A stretch of DNA of 45,433 nt from an uncultured Agathobaculum sp. (GCF_944384765.1 NZ_CALWUM010000016.1:1-45433); one strand, 5' to 3'. Counted from the stretch's first letter, positions 26,373 to 34,892 are shown. Notes: a model not told the origin generated them from the sequence alone. A program made the numbers and translations.

Positions 26373-26459
26373 GCAATTATTCCTCCTATCTGATCTCACA
26401 AATACTATGTAACAACATTAAAATGATGCTGAACTCTATTCTATCTGCGGTATGAAGAT

Positions 26460-26885
26460 TTAAGGCTGCGGTGCGAGAATATCAACAGCACGCAACTCTG
26501 CTTGGTCTTCCGCCATAATGCGCATGTTATCGAGCACCAGGACATCTCCGGGCCATAGTTCTCGAATCGCATATTGGGCCACTGGTCCATAAACATCAGG
26601 GACCAATTTTACCTTTATCCCTAATGTCTGCTCTAACACTTGTGTATATGGGCGTAGAGATTCGTCGCTATCTCTTTTGCGATCACCGCATTGATGAACC
26701 AAAACCACTACCTTAGCGCCTCTATTAGCCAGTTTACGAAGCACTGGTACGCATTTTTTGATCTAGCACGCATCTGCACTGACATTATAGGTGGGATCGG
26801 GTATTTTATCGATCTCGACATAAACCAAAGCAGTTCTTGCAGCTACACATACCTCGTCCAATGCATCCATACCAATCTTTTTCAT
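26460..26885 (-). pseudogene. Phosphoglycerate kinase remnant (archaeal-like short type), in-frame stop
   Basis: An ATG at 26885 follows a GGGGG ribosome site and opens a frame with RTALVYVEIDKIPDPTYN, then an in-frame TAG at codon 41, and continues in the same frame with KKCVPVLRKLANRGAKVVV, DESLRPYTQVLEQTLGIKV and GPVAQYAIRELWPGDVLVL. These match the first 140 or so residues of phosphoglycerate kinase, closest by eye to the compact archaeal-like form found in some Clostridia (HQ...D-S-L instead of SHLGRP). The C-terminal two thirds, including the nucleotide site, are absent. It cannot encode an active kinase. Confidence 0.75.
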
Positions 26886-26925
26886 CGAATGCCCCCTTGC
26901 ACTCCAATATCCGATCTTACTTATG

Positions 26926-27261
26926 TTAGTTTTCACATTTCATCGAACGCATGATTTTTTCCGCGTTTTCCATCACAGTCCTGGCGAAAGCCCCAATGGC
27001 GCACAGGTCTTTCCCTCCGCCAAAACAGGTATGCCCAAACGGAACCAATACTTTTTTATTGGCCTGTTCGAGAAATGCTTTCACCTCCTCTGTCTCAATT
27101 CCTGCGTTATTTCCCCAAAATATAACATCAGCTGCCAATGCTACTTGATCCGGCAAGCCCTTATAAATACACATACCATGCGGCAATGCTCCATACATGG
27201 ACTCTGCCAATCGTCGTGTATTATCGTTTCTTGTCGTATAAACAATTGCACACTTCAACAT
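26926..27261 (-). CDS. Short flavodoxin-like protein
   Basis: A 111-residue protein with a flavodoxin-type opening: beta strand KCAIVYTT followed by the phosphate loop RNDNTRRLAESMY. It then has the second-strand region ADVIFWGNN and a final helix. It is shorter than classic flavodoxins (about 140-160), with part of the middle missing, so FMN binding is plausible but not certain. ATG 27261 is chosen, with GGAGGAATAAA overlapping the modC stop; the open frame extends upstream without homology. It is the last gene of the mod/Moco operon and might supply electrons or act in cofactor handling. Confidence 0.65.
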   Translation of the reverse strand: MLKCAIVYTTRNDNTRRLAESMYGALPHGMCIYKGLPDQVALAADVIFWGNNAGIETEEVKAFLEQANKKVLVPFGHTCFGGGKDLCAIGAFARTVMENAEKIMRSMKCEN

Positions 27262-27262
27262 T

Positions 27263-28303
27263 TTATTCCTCCATAAGCGGCAGCACAGCTTCTTCTGGTA
27301 TATGCAGAATAATTTGACTGTTTTCCTGATATTTTGCAAAGGTCTGCCGGTCTGTTTTCCAGCACAGCAATTCACTTCCGCCCTGCGGCAGCAGATAAAT
27401 GGTCAGTTCAAACGGGCTCTCTACCACGGTTTTCACGCGGCATGTAATGGTATTTTGTCCTTCCCGCTCGACCGGCCGGAAATAATGTGCACGCACGCCA
27501 ACCGCCGATACATCTGGCAGCAGTTTTTCCGCTGTTTGCAGTACGGTCCCCCAACCGTCCACTGCCAAGGACTGCGCGGCGCTTCTGCGTGCAGGCAGCA
27601 CATTGCGGCAGCCGGTCAGGATTGCAGCTGCGCGCACGTTCGGCTGGGCAAAAACCTGTTTTTTGCCGTCTTGCCGCACAATTCTTCCTGCATCGTATAT
27701 CGCGATCCGGCTGCACAGTCGATATATCTCGTCCCGGTCATGGGAAACGATTAAAACTATACCTTCATATGCGCGCAATAGTTCCGCAACAGTCAGCTGC
27801 ATGGTTTCGCGCATATAGGCATCCAGCGCGGAAAACGGCTCGTCCAACATCAATACCTTTGGCTTGGATACCATGATCCGCGCCAGAGCGGCTCGCTGTT
27901 GCTGTCCTCCTGAGAGCTGATCTGGGTATCTGTCACCTAAACCGGATAATTGAAACCGCTCCATGATCTCCGCAGGCACCTGCTTTGCGCGCCGATCAGA
28001 TATTCCGCATAGAATATTCTGTTTCACTGTCATGTTTGGGAAGAGCGCGTAGTTTTGAAACAGATAGCCAGTTTTCCGTTGTTGCGGCGTTAAAGCAATG
28101 CCTTTTGCGGAGTCATACAGCACCTGCCCATCCAGGGAAATATACCCCTCATCCGGCGTAAGCAGTCCGGCAATACACTTAAGCGTCATGCTCTTGCCGG
28201 AACCGGAACTGCCCAGCAGGCCTAAGATGCCCTGCTCGCAGGTAAAAGATGCGTCCAAGGTAAATCCAGGCAATTCTTTTTTGATGTCTACAATCAGTCC
28301 CAT
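27263..28303 (-). CDS. modC: Molybdate ABC transporter, ATP-binding protein
   Basis: A 346-residue ABC ATPase powering molybdate (possibly also tungstate) import. Walker A is GSSGSGKS, the signature is LSGGQQQR, Walker B is KVLMLDEPFSAL, and the switch His is IVSHDRDE. After about residue 230 comes a regulatory MOP/TOBE-type region expected to bind oxyanion. It is encoded 2 bases after modB. The order modA-modB-modC, with a ModE-like gene in front, supports the substrate assignment. Confidence 0.9.
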   Translation of the reverse strand: MGLIVDIKKELPGFTLDASFTCEQGILGLLGSSGSGKSMTLKCIAGLLTPDEGYISLDGQVLYDSAKGIALTPQQRKTGYLFQNYALFPNMTVKQNILCGISDRRAKQVPAEIMERFQLSGLGDRYPDQLSGGQQQRAALARIMVSKPKVLMLDEPFSALDAYMRETMQLTVAELLRAYEGIVLIVSHDRDEIYRLCSRIAIYDAGRIVRQDGKKQVFAQPNVRAAAILTGCRNVLPARRSAAQSLAVDGWGTVLQTAEKLLPDVSAVGVRAHYFRPVEREGQNTITCRVKTVVESPFELTIYLLPQGGSELLCWKTDRQTFAKYQENSQIILHIPEEAVLPLMEE

Positions 28304-28305
28304 GG

Positions 28306-28977
28306 CTATCTTCCTACCTTGCTCTTTCGCTTGGGATTTTCAAAAATATTGACTGCCCCCAGTACGATTATCGAAATCACCAAATTGACCAATACCCACT
28401 TAAATGCGTTCAGATCATCACCTGTCCGCCAGAGCTGATAAACTGTGGTAGAAATCGTTGCCGTACGTCCTGGAATGTAGCCTGCAACCATGCTGGTCGC
28501 GCCATACTCCCCCAATGCCCGCGCAAACGACAGGACAGTTCCTGCACAAATCCCATTTTTACATACAGGCAGTGTGATATGCCAGAAAATATAGGTATTG
28601 CTCAGTCCCAGCGTCTGGCCTGCATATTTTAGGTTTAGGTCAAATGCCTCCATCGCACCGCGCGCCGTCCGATACATAAGTGGGAACGCCACAACTGCGG
28701 ATGCAAGTACTGCCCCCGGCCAGCTCATCACAAACTGCAGGCCAACCGAGGCAAGCCACGCACCCAGTGGACGCCGCGGCCCTACTAAGCAAAGCAAGAA
28801 ATATCCCACAACGGTTGGCGGCAGCACGAGTGGCAATGTCAGCACCACATCGAGTGCCGCCTTACACAGTCGGGGCAAGCGGGAAATATAGTACGCAGCA
28901 CACAGTCCTAGAAAGAATACCAGCGCTGTGGCAATCGCTGCGATACGTATCGAATTGAAAAGTGGATACCAGTCCAC
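28306..28977 (-). CDS. modB: Molybdate ABC transporter permease
   Basis: A 223-residue inner-membrane permease with about five transmembrane helices (for example near 7-29, 38-62, 82-102 and 195-212). It has the EAA-type loop that docks the ATPase (AGQTLGLSNTYIFWHITLP) and the ARALGEYGATSMVAG segment typical of ModB. The start is GTG, with GGAGGG 6 bases upstream. It lies between modA and modC. Confidence 0.92.
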   Translation of the reverse strand: MDWYPLFNSIRIAAIATALVFFLGLCAAYYISRLPRLCKAALDVVLTLPLVLPPTVVGYFLLCLVGPRRPLGAWLASVGLQFVMSWPGAVLASAVVAFPLMYRTARGAMEAFDLNLKYAGQTLGLSNTYIFWHITLPVCKNGICAGTVLSFARALGEYGATSMVAGYIPGRTATISTTVYQLWRTGDDLNAFKWVLVNLVISIIVLGAVNIFENPKRKSKVGR

Positions 28978-28996
28978 CGCGCTCCCTCCTACTCGA

Positions 28997-29824
28997 TCAG
29001 GTCAGCGGCTGAAATCCGACACTTTCAAAAACTGATGCCGCATCCTCTGTTTGGAGATAATCAAGGAATGCCTGTGCCTCATCCGGATGTGCCGACGTTT
29101 TGAGCACTGCCGCCGGATAAATTACCTGACCACACATCTCCTCGGTCGCCTGATCTACTGGCTCCAGTCCAGCAGAAAATGCATCTGTCGCGTAGACGAT
29201 ACCGCAATCCGCAATGCCTTCGGATACCTGTGTAGTTACTTCTTTAACGTTGGAACCAAAAGTAATCTTTCCAGACTGATTCAGTGTATCCCACACGCCA
29301 AGGTTTTTGAGCAGTTCCTCCGAATACTGCCCCACTGGTACGTCCGCATTACCGAGTGCAACCAGATCCGCTTTTTCTGCGATCTCTGCTAAGGTGTGAA
29401 TATCTTTCGGATTACCCTCGGGCACGACCAGCACCACTTTGTTTTCCAGCAGATCGATTCGTGTATCCGGATCAACATAGTCCAACTGATCTGGATTTGC
29501 TTCTTCACCTGCTGTAATATCCAGTTCATTCATTTGCTTCTGCGCTGCTGAAATAAAAATATCGCAGGAAGCGCCCTCTTCGATCTGGGTTTTTAGCGTG
29601 CCAGAAGAATCCAGGTTTAACTGGATGGTTACATCGGGCGCAACCTTCTGATAGTCCTCTACAATCTGCTCGAGTGTCTCCTGCATGGACGCAGCAGCAA
29701 ATACATTCAGCTCCACACTTTGAGTACCTGCTTCTTCTGCTTGATTTGTTGAGCTGGTACCAGTCGATCCACAGGCACTCAACATCAGCAGTAATGCAGT
29801 CGTAATACATAATTTGCGCTTCAT
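28997..29824 (-). CDS. modA: Molybdate-binding lipoprotein
   Basis: A 275-residue extracytoplasmic solute-binding protein. The signal peptide MKRKLCITTALLLMLSAC ends in the lipobox LSAC, so it is lipid-anchored. After a Ser/Thr/Glu linker the mature domain has NVFAAASMQETLEQI (anion-binding loop) and NLDSSGTLKTQI, both typical of ModA. Further contacts are in the GIADCGIVYATDA segment. It starts 2 bases after the ModE-like stop, so it is in the same transcript. Confidence 0.93.
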   Translation of the reverse strand: MKRKLCITTALLLMLSACGSTGTSSTNQAEEAGTQSVELNVFAAASMQETLEQIVEDYQKVAPDVTIQLNLDSSGTLKTQIEEGASCDIFISAAQKQMNELDITAGEEANPDQLDYVDPDTRIDLLENKVVLVVPEGNPKDIHTLAEIAEKADLVALGNADVPVGQYSEELLKNLGVWDTLNQSGKITFGSNVKEVTTQVSEGIADCGIVYATDAFSAGLEPVDQATEEMCGQVIYPAAVLKTSAHPDEAQAFLDYLQTEDAASVFESVGFQPLT

Positions 29825-29826
29825 AG

Positions 29827-30201
29827 TTATTTTCTTCTTTCAAGTAATACATCTTTAAAATATTTTACAAACAAAACTTCTTGCAATTGTCGGATTTCTT
29901 CCATCATATTATCGTAGGCAGCCAATAGACGAATTGCCTGATCAGTCAGCTTTGAGCCGCCGCCAGATGCCCCTCCAGTTGTACTTTCTACTAATGAGAA
30001 ACCCAGTTGTTGTTCTGCATTATGAATGATTTTCCATGCTTTGCTATACGATATCTTCATATTTTGAGCAGAAGCACGCAGAGATTGACACTCGTTAATG
30101 TCATGTAGCAGCTCTGTAACACCTGGTCCCCAAAACGCATTGTCCCGACCCAAACTGACACGAAGCATGCAGCGAATAGGAGTTAATTTCGTGCGGCACA
30201 T
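29827..30201 (-). CDS. ModE-type winged-helix regulator (no ligand domain)
   Basis: A 124-residue protein with the ModE N-terminal DNA-binding fold: FWGPGVTELLHDINECQSLRASAQNMKISYSKAWKIIHNAEQQLGF, then the GGASGGGSKLT wing. The molybdate-binding Di-MOP domain is absent, as in many Clostridia, so sensing may be done by another protein or by Moco. The start at 30201 is chosen because AAAGGTG is 10 bases upstream; it overlaps mogA by 19 bases. A shorter start at 30168 is possible but would remove the first strand. It probably represses or activates this mod/Moco operon. Confidence 0.8.
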   Translation of the reverse strand: MCRTKLTPIRCMLRVSLGRDNAFWGPGVTELLHDINECQSLRASAQNMKISYSKAWKIIHNAEQQLGFSLVESTTGGASGGGSKLTDQAIRLLAAYDNMMEEIRQLQEVLFVKYFKDVLLERRK

Positions 30202-30677
30202 TCGCTTACCGCACCTTTCAGCACATCCACCGCGTGTTCCAATACCGGCAATACAACCTCCATACATTCTCGCACCGCCTTGGGACTGCCCGGGAAGTTG
30301 ATGATCAATGTGCTGCCGCGGATGACAGCTGCTCCGCGGGAAAGCATAGAGCGTGGGGCTTTTGCTGCAGTCTGCGCACGCATTGCCTCGGCGATGCCGG
30401 GGACAACCCGATCTGCGATGTGCAGTGTCGCCTCCGGTGTCACGTCCCGTGGGGAAAGACCGGTGCCGCCGGTTGTCAGCACAACATCCATGTTCATACG
30501 GTCGCAAAGCGCGATCAGGTGGTCGGAAATCACCGTTTTTTCGTCAGGTACGATTCCATACCAAGCAGGCTCATATCCAGCCGCCCGCAGGCAATCCGCA
30601 ATCGCCGGTCCGCTGGCATCCTCCCGCTCCCCACGACTGCCCTTATCGCTGACCGTCAGTATACCGACACGCATCAT
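30183..30677 (-). CDS. mogA: Molybdopterin adenylyltransferase (MogA/MoaB family)
   Basis: A 164-residue MoCF domain protein that adenylates molybdopterin before metal insertion. Motifs are GILTVSDKGSRGEREDASGP, TTGGTGLSPRDVTPEA (the TGGTG loop binding the pterin) and the C-terminal FPGSPKAVRE. The start overlaps the MOSC gene stop by 4 bases (ATGA). It lies in a continuous Moco operon. Confidence 0.93.
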   Translation of the reverse strand: MMRVGILTVSDKGSRGEREDASGPAIADCLRAAGYEPAWYGIVPDEKTVISDHLIALCDRMNMDVVLTTGGTGLSPRDVTPEATLHIADRVVPGIAEAMRAQTAAKAPRSMLSRGAAVIRGSTLIINFPGSPKAVRECMEVVLPVLEHAVDVLKGAVSECAARN

Positions 30678-31123
30678 GATTCTTCACTCCCTTCTGCGAT
30701 ACGAATCTCGTCCCCTGGACGAATCGTCCCTTCACTCAGCACCTTGACAAAGATACCTTCCTTCGGCATGATGCACATGCCGATGCGCCGAAAGATCTCG
30801 CAGTGCTGATGGCACTCCTTTCCGATCTGTGTCACCTCGGTCAGGCAGGGACCGAGGTACAGTCTTGTGCCTACCGGCAGAGTATGTAGACTAATGCCTT
30901 TCGTGGTGATATTCTCGGCAAACTTTCCCGGATCCAGTCCATCCACGCCAAGCGCCGTCATTTTGTCGATACTTTCCTGTGCCAGCAGACTGATCTGCCG
31001 GTGCCATTTACCGGCATGAGCATCGCCCACGATCCCATGGTCGATACGCAGTTCAGCAGACGGGACAGGGTGCTTGATCACACCACGCTTGTCACTGATA
31101 TTGATTGCCTCGATCACAGCCAT
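30674..31123 (-). CDS. MOSC domain protein
   Basis: A 149-residue stand-alone MOSC domain (Moco sulfurase C-terminal). The family segment GIVGDAHAGKWHRQISLLAQESI, the FAENITTKGI strand and the KECHQHCEIFRRIG stretch with its cysteines are visible. Such domains bind Moco or carry sulfur for it; in Mo-hydroxylase loci they may help place the essential sulfido ligand. AGGAGGATGAGC precedes the ATG, overlapping the moaA stop region. Confidence 0.88.
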   Translation of the reverse strand: MAVIEAINISDKRGVIKHPVPSAELRIDHGIVGDAHAGKWHRQISLLAQESIDKMTALGVDGLDPGKFAENITTKGISLHTLPVGTRLYLGPCLTEVTQIGKECHQHCEIFRRIGMCIMPKEGIFVKVLSEGTIRPGDEIRIAEGSEES

Positions 31124-31129
31124 TTTTGC

Positions 31130-32077
31130 TCATCCTCCTATCTGATTCATTGCCCGCGCTGCATGATAGGTGCTGCAAAAGCCATGCGCCTGCGGTTTAT
31201 GATAGATCGCGTCCCGGATCACCTGTATCAGATGTTCTTCCGAACCGTACAGCCAAGGTCGCAGGTCGGTTTCCTCGTCTTGCCCCAGACACATACGTAA
31301 CTTACCGTCGCTGGTCAGCCGGGCCCTACTGCATTTACTGCAGAACTTATGAGAAATGGGATTGATTAGTCCCACATGTCCCGCAAAACCATTACCGCTA
31401 TAGTCCTGCGCCGGCTGGGAGGGGTCGCGTGCGGCAGCCGGGTGCAGAAATGGATACTGCGCCAATATCTCCTCACCCGGCACGCGGCGTTCGTCTGCCG
31501 TACCAAGTGTGCTGAACGGCATCAGCTCAATAAAACGTACATCGATCGGATAATCCCGTGCCAACGCAATAAAATCACCGATTTCCGTGTCGTTCTCTCC
31601 GCGTACCAGCACGACATTGATCTTCACCATCATTTTTTCGCGTACTGCCGCTTGAATGCTGTTTATCACTTTGTTCAGATCGCCACCACGGGTCATACAG
31701 CGATAACGCGCCGCATCCAGCGAATCCAGGCTGATATTGACCCGCTGCAGCCCTGCACGCCGCAAGGCAGGCAAGCGCTCCGCCAGCCCCTGTGCATTCG
31801 TTGTAATGCTGAGATCTCGGATTTCCGGGAATGACGCAACCATCCGCACAATTTGCTCCAAATCCTTTCGTACCAGCGGTTCTCCGCCAGTCAGGCGTAC
31901 TTTGGTAATGCCTAATTCTACAAATACACGCATTAAGCGCGTCAGCTCCATCAGGCTCAGTTCCTGCTTTGCCTGGCAATATTCTGTTTCCTCACGGCAG
32001 TAAATGCACTTGAGGTTGCACCGTTCGGTCAGCGAAATCCGCAGATAATGGATATCGCGCCCCATCCAGTCGCGCAT
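31130..32077 (-). CDS. moaA: GTP 3',8-cyclase
   Basis: A 315-residue radical-SAM enzyme starting molybdopterin synthesis by cyclising GTP. The N-terminal cluster ligands are Cys20, Cys24 and Cys27 (CNLKCIYC). The C-terminal cluster is in FCSKCSRARLTSDGKLRMCL. RLTGGEPLVRKDL is also typical. ATG 32077 is chosen, with GAAAGAGGTGAG just before it; the upstream open frame overlaps the MoeA-like gene's reading frame and has no homology. moaC is not in the window. Confidence 0.95.
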   Translation of the reverse strand: MRDWMGRDIHYLRISLTERCNLKCIYCREETEYCQAKQELSLMELTRLMRVFVELGITKVRLTGGEPLVRKDLEQIVRMVASFPEIRDLSITTNAQGLAERLPALRRAGLQRVNISLDSLDAARYRCMTRGGDLNKVINSIQAAVREKMMVKINVVLVRGENDTEIGDFIALARDYPIDVRFIELMPFSTLGTADERRVPGEEILAQYPFLHPAAARDPSQPAQDYSGNGFAGHVGLINPISHKFCSKCSRARLTSDGKLRMCLGQDEETDLRPWLYGSEEHLIQVIRDAIYHKPQAHGFCSTYHAARAMNQIGG

Positions 32078-32090
32078 ACGCTCACCTCTT

Positions 32091-33101
32091 TCATCCCTTG
32101 CCGAATCCACAGTTCGGATAGGTGCACTGCTTGCAGTTCTGGCATAGTCCGCCGTGTCCAAGCAGTTTAATCGCCTGCCTGTCCATACGTTCCCCTGCGA
32201 GCACCCGGGGAACAACCAGCTCAAACACGCTGGCACCGTGATACATCACACAGCCCGGCAGGCCAACGACTGGTACATCGCCCAAATACCCCAGCAGGAA
32301 CATCGCACCCGGAAGCACCGGTGCGCCATAGGTTATGATCTCGGTTCCGGCTCGCCGGATACCGGCCGGAGTGCGGTCATCCGGATCGACCGACATACCG
32401 CCTGTGACGGCAATAAAGTCAGCGCCCTGTGCGATCATCTGATGAATGCCATCTGCGATCATCTGTTCATCATCATCCGAAACGACCTGACCGATCACTT
32501 CACATTGCAGCGCAGCGAACTTTTTGCGCAGAATATCGCCGAACTTATCCTGGATCAGGCCATGGTAGATCTCGCTGCCGGTTGTCACAATGCCCACGCG
32601 CGCGGCGCGCATCGGATCGACATGTACGATATCAGTAACCGCTTCGGCGCGCTGTACGGTCTGTTCCGACACATACAGCGGGATGACGCGCGTGCCGGCG
32701 AGAAGCTGTCCTTCTTCGACCAGCTGATTGCCCTGAATAGTGGCAAACATCACCTCATCATCATCGATCAGCTGCATCAGCTTGTGCTTGTCCACCCGCA
32801 ATACGCCACGGCAGGCCGCCATCAATTCGACCTTGCCCTCTCCCTTAGGCTTAAGGATGATATTGGCGCCCGCGGCCGCCTGTGCAATCCGCTTTCCTGC
32901 CTCATCTTCATGTACGTCGTCTGCACCAAGTTCGAGCACATATAGATGCTCCTTCCCCATAGAGAGCATAACCGGAATGTCCTCTTCAGTCACAATATGC
33001 CCTTTCTTAAACCGCGCGCCTTTATATTGTCCCGGGATGATCTGCGTCAGGTCATGCGCCAGCGGCATGCCCACTGCATCCTGTGTCCGAACTGTTTTCA
33101 T
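32091..33101 (-). CDS. MoeA-like molybdopterin-binding protein with Cys-rich tail
   Basis: A 336-residue protein with a MoCF-biosynthesis domain in its second half: VGIVTTGSEIYHG, AVTGGMSVDPDDRTPAGI, and GAPVLPGAMFLLGYLGDVPVVGLPGC. The N-terminal part resembles a reduced MoeA domain (PLAHDLTQIIPG...GHIVTEEDIPVML). This subtype recurs in Clostridial xanthine-dehydrogenase-type loci and likely inserts molybdenum. The last 25 residues hold CQNCKQCTYPNCGFGKG, four cysteines that could bind a metal or Fe-S cluster. ATG 33101 follows AAAGGAGCG. It overlaps the xdhC stop by 4 bases. Confidence 0.85.
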   Translation of the reverse strand: MKTVRTQDAVGMPLAHDLTQIIPGQYKGARFKKGHIVTEEDIPVMLSMGKEHLYVLELGADDVHEDEAGKRIAQAAAGANIILKPKGEGKVELMAACRGVLRVDKHKLMQLIDDDEVMFATIQGNQLVEEGQLLAGTRVIPLYVSEQTVQRAEAVTDIVHVDPMRAARVGIVTTGSEIYHGLIQDKFGDILRKKFAALQCEVIGQVVSDDDEQMIADGIHQMIAQGADFIAVTGGMSVDPDDRTPAGIRRAGTEIITYGAPVLPGAMFLLGYLGDVPVVGLPGCVMYHGASVFELVVPRVLAGERMDRQAIKLLGHGGLCQNCKQCTYPNCGFGKG

Positions 33102-33916
33102 GCATTTCGCTCCTTTCTCCATTTCGCCCGCACTTCTACGATCTCTGCCAAAATGGATACCGCAATCTCACCCGGCGTTTCTGCACCAATATCCAGCCCA
33201 ATCGGAGAACAGACCCGCTCCAGCTGCTCCTGCGGCACGCCCTCTTCCCGCAATGTCTGATACAGTGTATCCCGCTTGCGCCGGGATCCGATCATGCCAA
33301 TATAACCCGCATTCTGCCGGACTGCCCAGCGCAGCACATCCAAATCACCCAGATGACCGCGGGTGACAATCGCGATCATGTCCGACGGGCCAACCGGTAG
33401 CGTTGGCAGGCAGTCAAATCCCTTTACTGTTATACAGTCAGCCTGCGGAAAACGCGCATGATCGGTGTATTCTGCGCGATCATCCAGCACAGTAACTGGC
33501 AACTCGATCAGCGTTGCCGCATGGGCAAGCGCCTGCCCCACATGGCCACCGCCGAAAATATACAACATACTGCTCTCCTTTGGCAGTTCGGGCATCGCCT
33601 TTTCAGGCGGACAATACCGAAACGCCAGCGTGCCACTGCCACCGCAAATCATGCCGTCCCTTGCCGCCTGCTGACCAGTAAGTATGAATGACTGTTCCCT
33701 ATCCCGCTGCGCTGCAAACACTTCCTTCGCTTCGCGGATTGCCTGCGCCTCCAAAAGTCCACCGCCAATTGTACCGGCAATGCTGCCGTCCTGCCGCACG
33801 AGCATGATTGCACCTTGATGACGGGGCATTGAACCAGTTCCATCTTTAACAGACACCAAAACAAACGGTTGCCCTTCCGTCCACAGCTTCTCAGCTTCAT
33901 GTCTCAGTTTGGTCAT
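33098..33916 (-). CDS. xdhC: XdhC family Mo-hydroxylase maturation factor
   Basis: A 272-residue protein with the XdhC/CoxI layout: GSMPRHQGAIMLVRQDG and GTIGGGLLEAQA at the N-terminus, and a Rossmann domain (YIFGGGHVGQALA) with GMIGSRRKRDTL and CSPIGLDIGAETPGEIAVSI in the second half. XdhC proteins bind Moco, help sulfurate it and deliver it to xanthine-dehydrogenase-family enzymes, which are encoded at 43-45 kb. The gene heads the Moco operon after a hairpin-rich leader. ATG 33916 has GGAGAA upstream. Confidence 0.93.
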   Translation of the reverse strand: MTKLRHEAEKLWTEGQPFVLVSVKDGTGSMPRHQGAIMLVRQDGSIAGTIGGGLLEAQAIREAKEVFAAQRDREQSFILTGQQAARDGMICGGSGTLAFRYCPPEKAMPELPKESSMLYIFGGGHVGQALAHAATLIELPVTVLDDRAEYTDHARFPQADCITVKGFDCLPTLPVGPSDMIAIVTRGHLGDLDVLRWAVRQNAGYIGMIGSRRKRDTLYQTLREEGVPQEQLERVCSPIGLDIGAETPGEIAVSILAEIVEVRAKWRKERNA

Positions 33917-33942
33917 ATCAATTCTCCATTCCGTGATATTTC

Positions 33943-33992
33943 AAAAAAATCACGCTGATTTGGCAGATGCCGGATGGACTTGCCACCCGGCA
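33943..33992 (-). terminator. Hairpins and T-run between the MBL gene and xdhC, terminator or attenuator
   Basis: On the minus strand a 10-bp GC-rich stem TGCCGGGTGG/CCATCCGGCA (33968-33992, one G-T pair) is followed by AAATCA/TGATTT with a 3-nt loop and then T7 (33943-33961). The T-run ends 26 bases before the xdhC start, with no room for a promoter, so read-through must be controlled. Confidence 0.6.
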
Positions 33993-34037
33993 TTTACCGC
34001 TGTCAATCTTTATCAATTTCACTCCGGATCCACAAAC

Positions 34038-34892
34038 TTACGCTTGGTGAGTCAGATACTGATAGCACTTAATTGTATTGGTTCGCTGGACATATTCCAT
34101 CATCTCCGGCTGACCAATATCCATCGGGCAGCGCTCTGCGAAGCTGATATTGGCTACGCATTCATCCTGGCTCCAACCCTTAGCGATACCAGCCGCTACA
34201 GCGCCCAGCCATTCATAGATAAAGCCGCGCTGCTTGGCGATATAGTCCTTGGTTACAACCGGTCCGTGGCCAGGAATGATATGATCCACATCCAGCGTGT
34301 CCAGGAAATCCAGGGACTTGAGAAGCGCACCAATATCTGCCGAATGCAGCCAAGTCTGGCAGTCGACAAACAGCGTGTCACCGACAATCGCTGTACGCTC
34401 TTCCGGCACATAAACGCAGCTCTGGCAGTTTGAATGACCAGGAGTATGGTACAATTCAAAATGCGTTCCACCTAATTCGATGCTCATGTGTTCACTGTAA
34501 GTAATATCCGGGCGCTCCATCATAATGTATTCACCACGCGGCGGCATCTGAGATACCATCTCCGGGTCCTGGCGCTGCAGAACATCCACGCTATAATCAT
34601 AAGCATCCAGCGTGCCGGGCACTTTCCAGAGATCCTCGCAAAGTCTCTCGTGCCCGATTGTAATCGATTCACCAGCAAACCAGTGATTGCCAAAGATGTG
34701 GTCAATATGTGCCTCCGTATTGATCAGGTAACGAATCGGACCGCGCTCGAGCGCAAACTTACGCATCTCGAGCAGCTTGCTGAGCAGCTGCGCTGTATCA
34801 ATAAATACAGACCCTTCTTTTGTAAACACAATGCTCGGATTACATCCCCGGATCTTTGTTTCTGTGTAAATGTTTTTTGTTACCTGCTCCAT
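34038..34892 (-). CDS. Metallo-beta-lactamase-fold hydrolase with altered metal motif
   Basis: A 284-residue MBL-fold protein. The main metal motif reads E60-A-H62-I-D64-H65; the usual first His of HxHxDH is Glu. Other ligands are visible as His in HTPGHS, Asp in VGDTLF and His in IPGHGPV. The fold covers lactonases, thiolesterases and phosphonate-type hydrolases; a lactone- or thioester-cleaving role would fit the catabolic neighbours but is a guess. ATG 34892 follows GGAAAGGAA. The cinA-like gene lies 28 bases upstream on the same strand. Confidence 0.85.
   Translation of the reverse strand: MEQVTKNIYTETKIRGCNPSIVFTKEGSVFIDTAQLLSKLLEMRKFALERGPIRYLINTEAHIDHIFGNHWFAGESITIGHERLCEDLWKVPGTLDAYDYSVDVLQRQDPEMVSQMPPRGEYIMMERPDITYSEHMSIELGGTHFELYHTPGHSNCQSCVYVPEERTAIVGDTLFVDCQTWLHSADIGALLKSLDFLDTLDVDHIIPGHGPVVTKDYIAKQRGFIYEWLGAVAAGIAKGWSQDECVANISFAERCPMDIGQPEMMEYVQRTNTIKCYQYLTHQA

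Noticed and set aside
23103..26393. A 1096-codon open frame opposite pyc
   Set aside because: It mirrors pyruvate carboxylase codon for codon in an antisense frame; it is composition-driven and has no ribosome site or domain.
26763..26765. TAG in the PGK remnant as pyrrolysine or read-through
   Set aside because: The rest of the kinase is also missing and no pyrrolysine machinery or element is seen, so gene decay is simpler.
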